NCBI GenBank assembly: GCA_937873435.1
Contig: CALMWM010000266.1
Coordinates: 1 to 5,724 of the forward strand
Direction of reading: 5' to 3'
Length of the DNA stretch: 5,724 nucleotides
Source: an uncultured Gallionellaceae bacterium
GTDB lineage: Bacteria; Pseudomonadota; Gammaproteobacteria; Burkholderiales; Sulfuricellaceae
The position numbers and the translations under genes are program-made. Shown one piece after another: positions 1-5,724 of the stretch; the stretch's first letter is position 1, and every line of letters starts with the position of its first letter. The notes beneath the pieces were generated by a model. It was not told where the DNA came from and did no database searches. It saw nothing but the letters and a program-made list of their open reading frames with translations.

Positions 1-125
1 ATGGATTGCACGGTTATAGCGGCACATGGCGGCGTTGCAACTCCTTGGAATGGAATAACCATTCCGCGTCGTCGCGCCTCTCGTGCCCAAGCCGTCAGGC
101 TGTCGGGTATGCCCTGCACCACCAT
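1..125 (-). CDS. possible start of an unrecognised gene downstream of fdxN (partial, runs off window)
   Basis: On the minus strand an open frame starts at ATG 123-125 and stays open to the window edge (about 41 codons). It begins MVVQGIPDSLTAWAREARRR and goes on through GMVIPFQGVATPP. A GGAG-like sequence lies about 9 nt upstream of the ATG. In-frame GTG (138-140) and TTG (147-149) are alternative starts, and the frame is closed by a TAA just before them. I do not recognise the family. Third-position GC is clearly lower than in nifB or the amidoligase gene, and the opposite strand is also open here (frame 1 to TGA 151-153), so coding is uncertain. An alternative is a later start at ATG 25-27, which has AAGGAG (41-46) 13 nt upstream. 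Its position just after fdxN on the same strand would fit a nif accessory gene, but that is inference only. Confidence 0.25.
   Translation of the reverse strand, partial: MVVQGIPDSLTAWAREARRRGMVIPFQGVATPPCAAITVQS
47..65. repeat. short inverted repeat, GGAATGG-N5-CCATTCC
   Basis: A 7-bp perfect inverted repeat with a 5-nt AT-rich spacer (AATAA) lies 3' of fdxN. It has no T-run after it on either strand, so it is not a convincing intrinsic terminator. It sits next to an AAGGAG (minus strand, 41-46) that could be a ribosome binding site for a gene running off the window. It may be chance. Confidence 0.3.
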
Positions 126-171
126 AACCGCACACTCCACCCCGTCCAACTGAGGACTTTAGGATGGCGCC

Positions 172-393
172 TTACGCCGCGACGTAGCGCGGCGCTTTGT
201 CGTCGATCACGATGCAATCCGGGATCGGGCAGGCCGCAATACATTGGGGTTCGTCGAAATAGCCGATACACTCGCTGCAATTCGCGGCGTCGATCTTGAA
301 GGTACCCTTCTTTTCGTTGATCGCGTCGTTCGGACATTCGGTTTCGCAAGCGGCGCAATTGGTGCATTCATCGACAACGATTTTGTAAGCCAT
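172..393 (-). CDS. fdxN: FdxN-type 2x[4Fe-4S] ferredoxin, nifB-linked
   Basis: This 73-residue cytosolic ferredoxin carries two [4Fe-4S]-binding motifs. The first is C10-x2-C13-x2-C16-x3-C20-P. The second has the longer form C39-x2-C42-x8-C51-x3-C55-P, with the 8-residue insert typical of the nif-linked FdxN/FrxA bacterial ferredoxins; an extra Cys lies at 60. No signal peptide or membrane segment is visible, and the length is normal for the family. The ATG (391-393) is preceded by AAAGGAG (400-406) with a 6-nt spacer, which fixes the start. It lies 86 bp downstream of nifB on the same strand with no terminator between them, so it is probably co-transcribed from the nifB sigma-54 promoter. 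FdxN homologues are known to support FeMo-co synthesis at the NifB step in Azotobacter, and donation of electrons to NifB is the likely role here. Assignment to nif metabolism rests on the motif type plus the neighbour. Confidence 0.93.
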   Translation of the reverse strand: MAYKIVVDECTNCAACETECPNDAINEKKGTFKIDAANCSECIGYFDEPQCIAACPIPDCIVIDDKAPRYVAA

Positions 394-442
394 GGTGCTC
401 TCCTTTCAGTGGATGTGAAACTTGCAAAGCAAGACCTCGTCC

Positions 443-466
443 CCCTCTCCCGCTGGCGGGAGAGGG
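443..466. repeat. perfect palindromic hairpin between nifB and fdxN
   Basis: Two perfectly complementary 11-bp arms (CCCTCTCCCGC and GCGGGAGAGGG) are separated by only TG. As RNA this would fold into a very stable GC-rich hairpin with about 9 paired bases and a 6-nt loop. On the minus strand it is followed by a G/C-rich stretch, not a U-run, so it is unlikely to be an intrinsic terminator. It resembles the dispersed CTCTCCC/GGGAGAG intergenic palindromes that are common in GC-rich proteobacteria (from memory). In this position it could stabilise the nifB message end or adjust the nifB:fdxN ratio. Confidence 0.8.
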
Positions 467-479
467 CGGTTGAAATAAC

Positions 480-1937
480 TCATGCTGCTGCCTGTTGCGC
501 GGCACCGGCTGACTGGCGCCGGAACCATGCCAGCAGCGAGGTTTCGGTGTATTCGAAGGCGTATTCCTCGACCGGCTCGATGCCGGCGGCGGCTAGGTCT
601 TTTTTCGGACACAGGCCGACCTTGGCGACGAAAACCGCCGCGCAATCCTGGATCATCGAAATCACGCCTTCCAGCACTTCCTCTTCGCCGTAGCCGCCCT
701 GGCAGTAGTGCTCCACGCGGCGCTGGCCGACATACTTGGCACCCGCCGCGCTGACTTCGTAAATCTGGAATTCGCCGGCGTGGCCGAAGTGCTGGTTGAT
801 GCGACCGCCACCCTTGGTGGCGACCGCCACCAGCTTGGGAACATCCGTTGTCGAGTGTTGTGCGTTGAGTGCTGCCAGTTCGGCATCTCGCGCAGCCGAG
901 CTGTCGCTGCGCTCCTTCTCCACATATTCGAGGTAAGCCTGATGCGGCTGCGGATCGTAGCTCACGTCCATCGCGGCGATCTTGTCGGTACTGAATTCCG
1001 CTCCCCGGTCCTCGCCCAGCAAACCGACCGCATCGGCACGGCACTGGCGGCAATGACGCATCAGGTTGGCACCGCCTTCACATTGATCCTGCACGGCTTT
1101 CAGTTCCTGCGGCGACGGCCCGCGCTGGCCGGTCAGGCCGTAATGGGTACCGTGCGCTGCATCGGAGATCAGCGGCATGATGTTATGGAGGAACGCGCCG
1201 CGTTCCTTGACGGCTTTGTTCACCTCACCCAGATGCTGATCGTTGACGCCGGGAATCAACACCGAATTGACCTTGACCAGTATCCCTTTGGCGGTGAGCA
1301 TTTCCAGCCCGAGCAACTGGCGTTCGCTGAGGATTTTCGCCGCATCGCGGCCCTTCCAGCGCTTGTGGTTGTAGAAAATCCACGGGTAGATCTGCTCGCC
1401 GATTTCCGGGTCGAGCATGTTGATCGTGACGGTGACGTGGTCAATATTGAAGTCGCTGATGGTCTGCACGAAATCCGGCAGCGCCAGGCCGTTGGTGGAC
1501 AGGCACAGCTTGATGTCCGGTGCGGACTTCTGGATCAGCTCGAAAGTCTTGAAAGTCTTGGCTGGATTAGCCAGCGCGTCGCCCGGCCCGGCTATCCCTA
1601 CCACCGACAACTGGGGAATCTCCGCCGCCACCGCCAGCACTTTTTTTGCCGCCAGTTCCGGGGTAAGCTTTTCGCTCACCACGCCGGGGCGGCTCTCGTT
1701 GGCGCAGTCGTACTTGCGGTTGCAGTAGTTGCACTGGATATTGCAGGCCGGCGCCACCGCGATATGCATCCGGGCAAAATGGTGATGCGCCTGCTCGCTG
1801 TAACAGGGATGGTTCTTGACCTTTTCCCACACCTCCGGCGCCATGTCTGACGGGCCTGAAGTAGAACCGCAACTTCCCTGGGAAGCGCAGCCCGAGCTTT
1901 TGCGCTGATCGAAAATTGGAATGATGCTTGGCGACAT
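480..1937 (-). CDS. nifB: NifB, radical-SAM FeMo-cofactor precursor (NifB-co) synthase with NifX-like domain
   Basis: NifB fuses two [4Fe-4S] units, inserts the central carbide from S-adenosylmethionine and yields NifB-co, the precursor of nitrogenase FeMo-co. The 485-residue product has the radical-SAM motif C65-x3-C69-x2-C72, an HPC motif (C45), GIAGPGDALANP (115-126) in the SAM core, and the RHCRQCRADAVG motif (C296, C299). These are the conserved cysteines expected for the core and accessory clusters. Residues about 366-475 form a NifX/NafY-like cofactor-binding domain (HFGHA at 383-387), the fused architecture usual in Proteobacteria. The short Cys-containing N-terminus (C17, C23) is also typical. 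The frame stays open upstream to an ATG at 2190-2192. The start at 1935-1937 is chosen because it has GGGAG 6 nt upstream, begins the conserved MSPSIIP sequence, and lies downstream of the sigma-54 promoter. The stop is TGA (480-482). fdxN follows on the same strand. The frame is intact and all key residues are present. Confidence 0.97.
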   Translation of the reverse strand: MSPSIIPIFDQRKSSGCASQGSCGSTSGPSDMAPEVWEKVKNHPCYSEQAHHHFARMHIAVAPACNIQCNYCNRKYDCANESRPGVVSEKLTPELAAKKVLAVAAEIPQLSVVGIAGPGDALANPAKTFKTFELIQKSAPDIKLCLSTNGLALPDFVQTISDFNIDHVTVTINMLDPEIGEQIYPWIFYNHKRWKGRDAAKILSERQLLGLEMLTAKGILVKVNSVLIPGVNDQHLGEVNKAVKERGAFLHNIMPLISDAAHGTHYGLTGQRGPSPQELKAVQDQCEGGANLMRHCRQCRADAVGLLGEDRGAEFSTDKIAAMDVSYDPQPHQAYLEYVEKERSDSSAARDAELAALNAQHSTTDVPKLVAVATKGGGRINQHFGHAGEFQIYEVSAAGAKYVGQRRVEHYCQGGYGEEEVLEGVISMIQDCAAVFVAKVGLCPKKDLAAAGIEPVEEYAFEYTETSLLAWFRRQSAGAAQQAAA

Positions 1938-1943
1938 GTCTTG

Positions 1944-1948
1944 CTCCC
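1944..1948 (-). promoter_or_regulatory. nifB ribosome binding site
   Basis: GGGAG on the minus strand lies 6 nt upstream of the nifB ATG. It decides between this start and the in-frame ATG at 2190-2192, which lies upstream of the sigma-54 promoter and would not be on the transcript. Confidence 0.8.
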
Positions 1949-1973
1949 GTTGGTTTGGTTTTGCATAGCAGTG

Positions 1974-1989
1974 AGCAACGACCGTGCCA
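1974..1989 (-). promoter_or_regulatory. sigma-54 (RpoN) -24/-12 promoter of nifB
   Basis: The minus strand reads TGGCACGGTCGTTGCT, an exact match to TGGCAC-N5-TTGCW, with the GG and GC dinucleotides at the required spacing. Counting 12 bases from the -12 C (1975) puts transcription start near 1963 and gives a leader of about 26 nt with the ribosome binding site inside it. Together with the upstream NifA sites this makes nifB-fdxN a sigma-54-dependent, NifA-activated unit. Confidence 0.93.
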
Positions 1990-2007
1990 CAACTAAATAT
2001 ATTTTCA

Positions 2008-2020
2008 TAACAAATAGTTA
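2008..2020. promoter_or_regulatory. candidate IHF site between NifA sites and nifB promoter
   Basis: The plus-strand sequence TAACAAATAGTTA matches the IHF core WATCAA-N4-TTR with one mismatch (A for T at position 3). It lies in a strongly AT-rich tract (about 1990-2027), centred about 50 bp upstream of the predicted start. That is where IHF normally bends nif promoters to bring NifA to sigma-54 polymerase. The consensus is loose, so support comes mainly from position. Confidence 0.5.
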
Positions 2021-2045
2021 CAAAATATCCAGGGGATTCCATGGA

Positions 2046-2061
2046 TGTCGCAAAATGAACA
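2046..2061. promoter_or_regulatory. NifA upstream activator sequence, promoter-proximal
   Basis: An exact TGT-N10-ACA (TGTCGCAAAATGAACA) is centred about 90 bp upstream of the predicted nifB start, inside the usual window for NifA enhancer sites. The motif is short, but the pairing with a perfect -24/-12 element and a second copy 39 bp further out makes function likely. Confidence 0.8.
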
Positions 2062-2084
2062 ATGAAGTGGTACCGGCTGGGAAA

Positions 2085-2100
2085 TGTAACGAACGCGACA
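2085..2100. promoter_or_regulatory. NifA upstream activator sequence, promoter-distal
   Basis: This is a second exact TGT-N10-ACA (TGTAACGAACGCGACA), 39 bp upstream of the first and centred about 129 bp from the predicted start. Tandem NifA sites are common at strong nif promoters and would favour cooperative binding. The 39-bp offset is not a whole number of helical turns, so the two sites need not face the same side. Confidence 0.72.
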
Positions 2101-2104
2101 AAGT

Positions 2105-2134
2105 GTAATGGGGTGGCATTACGATAAAAATCGT
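2105..2134. repeat. two abutting dyads in the divergent intergenic region
   Basis: The first dyad is GTAATG-N6-CATTAC (2105-2122), and the second is ACGAT-AAAA-ATCGT (2121-2134), which shares two bases with it. Both arms are perfect in each case. They lie between the NifA sites and the rightward amidoligase gene, about 205 bp from its start. They could be operators for either side, but no named regulator can be assigned, and dyads of 5-6 bp also occur by chance. The rest of 2135-2339 shows no gene, and I see no well-spaced -35/-10 pair for the rightward gene. Confidence 0.3.
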
Positions 2135-2339
2135 CAGGTACGTTCCAGACGATCCATGCAGCGCAGCCTGACCTTTCGCCAGAGCGAATCATGCCGCAGC
2201 AATAATTGGAAGACCATCTTGAATCGGTTTACTATCCCAAAGACAGGTATGCTTGAAGAGTGAAAATCAAAACCCGTTTACTTGGATTCCAGAGCGCCCC
2301 CCCGTTATGCCATGCACGCCCACAATCGAGAAATGAATA

Positions 2340-5300
2340 ATGACCATACGCGTAGCGCTTAACCACAAGACCCAGTACCTTTACGACCAACCGGTACTAC
2401 TCGGCCCTCACGTGTTTCGGCTGCGCCCAGCGGTGCATTCGCGCACGCCGATCGAGTCCTATTCGCTGCGTATCAAGCCGGAGAATCATTTCATCAACTG
2501 GCAGCAAGACCCATTCGGCAACTACCTGGCACGGGTGGTGTTCCCGGAAAAGACGCGCGAACTGTCGATCGAGGTGGACCTGGTCGCCGACATGACGGTG
2601 ATCAACCCCTTCGACTTCTTCGTCGAGGAATACGCCGAAAAATATCCCTTCTGCTACGACGCCCAAGTCAGCAAGGAATTGGTGCCCTATCTGGAGGTCA
2701 ACGAGCGGGGATCGCTGCTGGAGGCGTTTCTGAGCGAAATCGGGCGCGCGCCGACGCCGATTGTGGATTTCCTGGTGGAACTGAACCGGCGGGTGTATCA
2801 ACACGTCAGCTACACCGTGCGTCTCGAAGTGGGCGTGCAGACCTGCGAGGAGACCCTGTCCAAGGCGCTCGGCTCGTGCCGCGACTCGGGCTGGCTGTTG
2901 GTACAGGTGCTGCGCAGTATGGGGCTGGCAGCGCGTTTCGTTTCCGGCTACCTGGTGCAATTGACCGCCGACGTCAAATCGTTGGACGGACCTTCCGGGC
3001 CGGAACAGGATTTCACCGATCTGCATGCCTGGGCCGAGGTCTACGTGCCTGGCGCCGGCTGGATCGGCCTCGATCCCACCTCCGGCCTGTTTGCCGGCGA
3101 GGGGCATATTCCGCTGGCGTGCACCGCCGAACCGGTGAGCGCGGCGCCGGTGAGCGGCGGCTTCGAGGGCGAGAGCAAAACCGAGTTCCGCTTCAACAAC
3201 AGCGTGCAGCGCATCCACGAAGACCCGCGCGTCACCAAGCCCTACAGCGAAGCGCAGTGGACAGCCATCGAGGCGCTCGGGCATGAAATCGACGCGGAAT
3301 TGGATCAGGGCGACGTGCGCCTGACCATGGGCGGCGAGCCGACCTTCGTCTCCGTCGACGACATGGAATCCGCCCAATGGAATACCGCCGCGGACGGCCC
3401 GCAGAAGCGCCAGCTTGCCGGCGAATTGATGCGGCGCCTGCGCGACGCCTTCGGCCCCGGCGGAATGCTCTACTACGGCCAGGGCAAATGGTATCCCGGC
3501 GAGCCGCTGCCGCGCTGGCAGCTGGCCTGTTTCTGGCGCAAGGACGGCGTGCCGGTATGGCGCAACCCGGAACTGCTGGCGGACGTGAACAAGGACTACG
3601 GCTACAGACGGGAGGACGCAGACCGGTTCGTGAGGCAACTGGCGCAACGGCTGGGCGTGAGCGCCGCCGCCGTCAAGGCTGGCTATGAAGATCCCCTCCA
3701 TTACCTGTTGCAGGAAGGCATGGTACCGGCCAACCTCGACCCGCTCAAAGCCAACCTGAAAGACCCGCTGGAACGCAAACGTCTGGCCAGACTACTGAGT
3801 GACGATCTGGGCGAGCCGGTGGGATACACCCTGCCGCTGCATTGGGATCGCCGGAAAAATGCCTGGGCCAGCAGCCCGTGGGAATTCCGCCGCGGCGAGA
3901 TGTTCCTGGTGCCGGGCGACTCCGCCATGGGCTTGCGCCTGCCGTTGGACTCGCTGCCCTGGGTGGCGCTGGAGGAACGGGACGAGGAGCGCGAACGCAG
4001 TCTGTTCGAGGAAGTCGGCCCACTCGGCGATGTGGCGGGAGAGGTAGCGCGGCGTTACAGCGAACCGGTAGAGGAAGACGACCCGCATCCCGAAGTGCAC
4101 GATCAGGAAGCCGCCGATGACAGCGAGCAGCCGAAGCAACCCGAGTGGATTCCCCATACCGCGCTGTGCGTGGAGCCGCGCGACGGTCGTTTGCACGTCT
4201 TCCTGCCGCCCACCACCGAGTTGGAGCACTATCTCGACCTGGTGGCTTCGGTCGAGGCGACTGCCGCCGCGCTAGCGATGCCGGTGGTGCTGGAAGGCTA
4301 CCAGCCGCCGCGCGACCTGCGTCTGGTGCGGCTGCCGGTCACCCCCGACCCCGGTGTGATCGAGGTCAACATCCATCCGGCGGCAAGCTGGGACGAACTG
4401 GTGCGCAACACCACCACGCTCTACGATCTGGCGCACCTGACCCGGCTGGGCACCGAGAAATTCATGCTCGACGGACGCCATAGCGGCACCGGCGGGGGCA
4501 ACCACGTCACCCTCGGCGGTGCCACGCCAGCCGACAGTCCGGTACTGCGCCGCCCGGATCTGCTGCGCAGTCTGGTGACCTACTGGCAGCACCACCCGGC
4601 GCTGTCCTACCTGTTTTCCGGCCTGTTCATCGGCCCCACCAGCCAGGCACCGCGCGTCGACGAGGCACGCCACGAAAACCTCTACGAACTCGACATCGCC
4701 TTCCAGCAAATGCCCGAGGGCGAAGTGCCCGAACCCTGGCTGGTGGACCGCCTGCTGCGCCACCTGCTCATCGACGTCACCGGCAACACCCACCGCGCCG
4801 AATTCTGCATCGACAAGCTCTACTCCCCGGACAGCGACACCGGCCGCCTCGGGCTGGTCGAACTGCGCGCCTTCGAAATGCCGCCCCACGCCCGCATGAG
4901 CCTGGTGCAGATGCTGCTGTTGCGCGCCCTGGTCGCGTGGTTCTGGAAGACACCGTACCGGCATGAACTGGTGCGCTGGGGTACCGAGTTGCATGACCGT
5001 TTCATGCTGCCCCACTACGTCCGTGCCGACATGCGCGACGTGGTGCGCGACCTGCAACGCGCCAGCTACCCGCTGCAACTGGAGTGGTTCGAACCGTTCC
5101 TTGAATTCCGCTTCCCCCATTACGGCACCGTCACGCTACAGGACATCCAGCTCGAAGTGCGCATGGGTATCGAACCGTGGCACGTGCTGGGCGAAGAAGT
5201 GAGCAGCACCGGCACCGCGCGTTTCGTCGATTCATCGGTGGAGCGGGTGCAAGTCAAGGTCAGCGGGATGGCCGGCTCGCGCTACGCGGTCACCTGCAAC

Positions 5301-5624
5301 GGCCGCCGCGTCCCACTGCGTAGCACCGGCACCCAGGGCGAGATGGTGGCCGGGGTGCGTTACCGCGCCTGGGCGCCGCCCTCCGCGCTGCACCCGACCA
5401 TCGGCGTGCAGGCGCCGCTGGTGTTCGACATCGTCGATAGCTGGAACGGACGTTCCATCGGCGGCTGCACCTACCATGTCGTTCATCCCGGCGGTCGCAA
5501 TTACGACGTATTCCCGGTCAACGCCTACCCGCCGAACCCGCGGGCGGCACCGCCGACGAATTCACTGCATTCGTGCGCAGCGAGATCAACAAGTGGGCCC
5601 ATCTCGTCAAAACCGCAAAAATGA
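2340..5624 (+). CDS. transglutaminase-like / DUF2126 putative amidoligase, with 3' end replaced
   Basis: This is a 1094-residue two-module protein with no visible signal peptide or membrane segment. Residues about 3-85 are the bacterial transglutaminase N-terminal domain. Residues about 140-255 form a transglutaminase/cysteine-protease core with triad C180 (GSCRDSGW), H229 (DLHAWAEV) and D245 (GLDPTSG). Residues about 300-1060 match DUF2126, proposed to be a COOH-NH2 amidoligase of glutamine-synthetase-like fold: GGEPTFVSVDD (331-341), EVNIHP (675-680), SGTGGGNHVTLGG (715-727), HRAEF (818-822) and VELRAFEMPP (840-849). An acidic linker lies at about 576-602. Relatives usually sit with circularly permuted ATP-grasp/alpha-E proteins and a proteasome-like protease. 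The reaction is unproven; amide-bond formation or cleavage on a peptide is proposed. The start ATG fits the conserved N-terminus, with only a weak GAG (2328-2330) as ribosome site. Family-like sequence stops at FPVNAY (1058-1063); the last 31 residues are out-of-frame Bug-type sequence, so the native C-terminus is lost. Confidence 0.9.
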   Translation: MTIRVALNHKTQYLYDQPVLLGPHVFRLRPAVHSRTPIESYSLRIKPENHFINWQQDPFGNYLARVVFPEKTRELSIEVDLVADMTVINPFDFFVEEYAEKYPFCYDAQVSKELVPYLEVNERGSLLEAFLSEIGRAPTPIVDFLVELNRRVYQHVSYTVRLEVGVQTCEETLSKALGSCRDSGWLLVQVLRSMGLAARFVSGYLVQLTADVKSLDGPSGPEQDFTDLHAWAEVYVPGAGWIGLDPTSGLFAGEGHIPLACTAEPVSAAPVSGGFEGESKTEFRFNNSVQRIHEDPRVTKPYSEAQWTAIEALGHEIDAELDQGDVRLTMGGEPTFVSVDDMESAQWNTAADGPQKRQLAGELMRRLRDAFGPGGMLYYGQGKWYPGEPLPRWQLACFWRKDGVPVWRNPELLADVNKDYGYRREDADRFVRQLAQRLGVSAAAVKAGYEDPLHYLLQEGMVPANLDPLKANLKDPLERKRLARLLSDDLGEPVGYTLPLHWDRRKNAWASSPWEFRRGEMFLVPGDSAMGLRLPLDSLPWVALEERDEERERSLFEEVGPLGDVAGEVARRYSEPVEEDDPHPEVHDQEAADDSEQPKQPEWIPHTALCVEPRDGRLHVFLPPTTELEHYLDLVASVEATAAALAMPVVLEGYQPPRDLRLVRLPVTPDPGVIEVNIHPAASWDELVRNTTTLYDLAHLTRLGTEKFMLDGRHSGTGGGNHVTLGGATPADSPVLRRPDLLRSLVTYWQHHPALSYLFSGLFIGPTSQAPRVDEARHENLYELDIAFQQMPEGEVPEPWLVDRLLRHLLIDVTGNTHRAEFCIDKLYSPDSDTGRLGLVELRAFEMPPHARMSLVQMLLLRALVAWFWKTPYRHELVRWGTELHDRFMLPHYVRADMRDVVRDLQRASYPLQLEWFEPFLEFRFPHYGTVTLQDIQLEVRMGIEPWHVLGEEVSSTGTARFVDSSVERVQVKVSGMAGSRYAVTCNGRRVPLRSTGTQGEMVAGVRYRAWAPPSALHPTIGVQAPLVFDIVDSWNGRSIGGCTYHVVHPGGRNYDVFPVNAYPPNPRAAPPTNSLHSCAARSTSGPISSKPQK

Positions 5625-5635
5625 AAGCCGGGTAA
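5531..5635 (+). pseudogene. 3' remnant of a Bug/TctC-family periplasmic solute-binding protein gene
   Basis: In the frame -1 relative to the amidoligase gene, bases 5531-5632 encode 34 residues beginning AEPAGGTADEFTAFVRSEIN and continuing KWAHLVKTAKMKAG, then TAA (5633-5635). This closely resembles the C-terminal end of Bug/TctC tripartite tricarboxylate-transporter binding proteins, which typically end in an AEP-x-GGTPEEFAAFIRSEI-type segment, then a KW and a short lysine-rich tail. No start, signal peptide or body of the protein is present. The preceding bases belong to the amidoligase gene in another frame, so this is a decapitated fragment and not a gene. Identification is from family memory over a short stretch, but the motif is distinctive. 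Confidence 0.75.
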
Positions 5636-5724
5636 GCGCGCGAACACCGCAGCAAGCCCGATACCCCGCGCCGGCGCCGCGAAAAAGACTGTTGATTCCT
5701 TTCTCACCGAGTCCCTCAGAAAAA

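Noticed and set aside
443..466. The nifB-fdxN palindrome as an intrinsic terminator
   Set aside because: There is no U-run after the stem on the minus strand, and fdxN immediately downstream has no promoter of its own that I can see.
708..1850. 380-codon open frame on the plus strand
   Set aside because: It lies wholly antisense to nifB, which has all of its family motifs. It is a codon-bias shadow with no recognisable domain.
2114..2129. Possible sigma-54 promoter for the rightward gene (TGGCAT...)
   Set aside because: The -24 half is close, but the expected TTGC at -12 reads TAAA, so the essential GC dinucleotide is missing.
1938..2192. In-frame upstream extension of nifB by 85 codons to an ATG at 2190-2192
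   Set aside because: The extension translates the sigma-54 promoter and NifA sites, lacks the nifB family N-terminus, and has no supported ribosome site. The ATG at 1935-1937 has a good GGGAG and starts the conserved sequence.
2219..2250. Possible sigma-70 promoter for the amidoligase gene (TTGAAT and GGTATG)
   Set aside because: The -35-like and -10-like parts are about 20 bp apart and the -10 is poor. It is not better than chance in this region.
2397..3701. 434-codon open frame on the minus strand, and a similar one at 4272-5120
   Set aside because: Both are antisense to the amidoligase gene. High-GC coding sequence commonly leaves such open complementary frames, and their translations look like Arg/Gln/His-rich noise.
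5668..5677. GCGCCGGCGC palindrome as a terminator after the junction
   Set aside because: It is a short self-complementary GC stretch without room for a loop and is followed by A-rich, not T-rich, sequence on the plus strand.

Overview
The window reads as a GC-rich proteobacterial chromosome piece from a nitrogen-fixing organism, most likely a betaproteobacterium. Three things point there: a nifB-fdxN pair behind a textbook sigma-54/NifA promoter, a NifB with a C-terminal NifX-like domain, and the tail of a Bug/TctC-type solute-binding protein, a family especially abundant in Burkholderiales. The taxonomic placement is inference, because no rRNA or other marker gene is present.

Left part (1-1937, minus strand): nifB (480-1937) is followed by fdxN (172-393), a small 2x[4Fe-4S] ferredoxin. 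The 86-bp gap between them holds a perfect 11-bp-arm palindrome. Beyond fdxN, positions 1-171 may hold the start of a further minus-strand gene that runs off the window; I do not recognise it.

Middle (1938-2339): a 402-bp divergent intergenic region without a gene. It holds a complete nif control region reading leftward: a consensus -24/-12 element (1974-1989), a one-mismatch IHF-like site (2008-2020), and two exact TGT-N10-ACA NifA sites (2046-2061 and 2085-2100). Two overlapping dyads (2105-2134) lie further towards the rightward gene. I see no convincing sigma-70 promoter for that gene.

Right part (2340-5635, plus strand): one very large gene encodes a transglutaminase-like domain fused to a DUF2126 putative amidoligase. 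It belongs to a poorly understood peptide-modification or amide-ligation system and has no evident link to nitrogen fixation. Its reading frame follows the family until residue 1063 (base 5528) and then abruptly loses resemblance. From about 5531 a different frame encodes 34 residues that look like the extreme C-terminus of a Bug/TctC periplasmic binding protein, ending in TAA at 5633-5635. The 3' end of the amidoligase gene therefore appears to be joined to the 3' end of an unrelated gene, by genomic deletion/rearrangement or by an assembly chimera. This junction is the most unusual feature of the window. The last 89 bases (5636-5724) show nothing I can support.

The nif genes work together: NifB builds the NifB-co [Fe-S-C] precursor of FeMo-co, and the ferredoxin probably supplies electrons or clusters to that route. 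NifA with sigma-54 would switch both on under nitrogen-fixing conditions.
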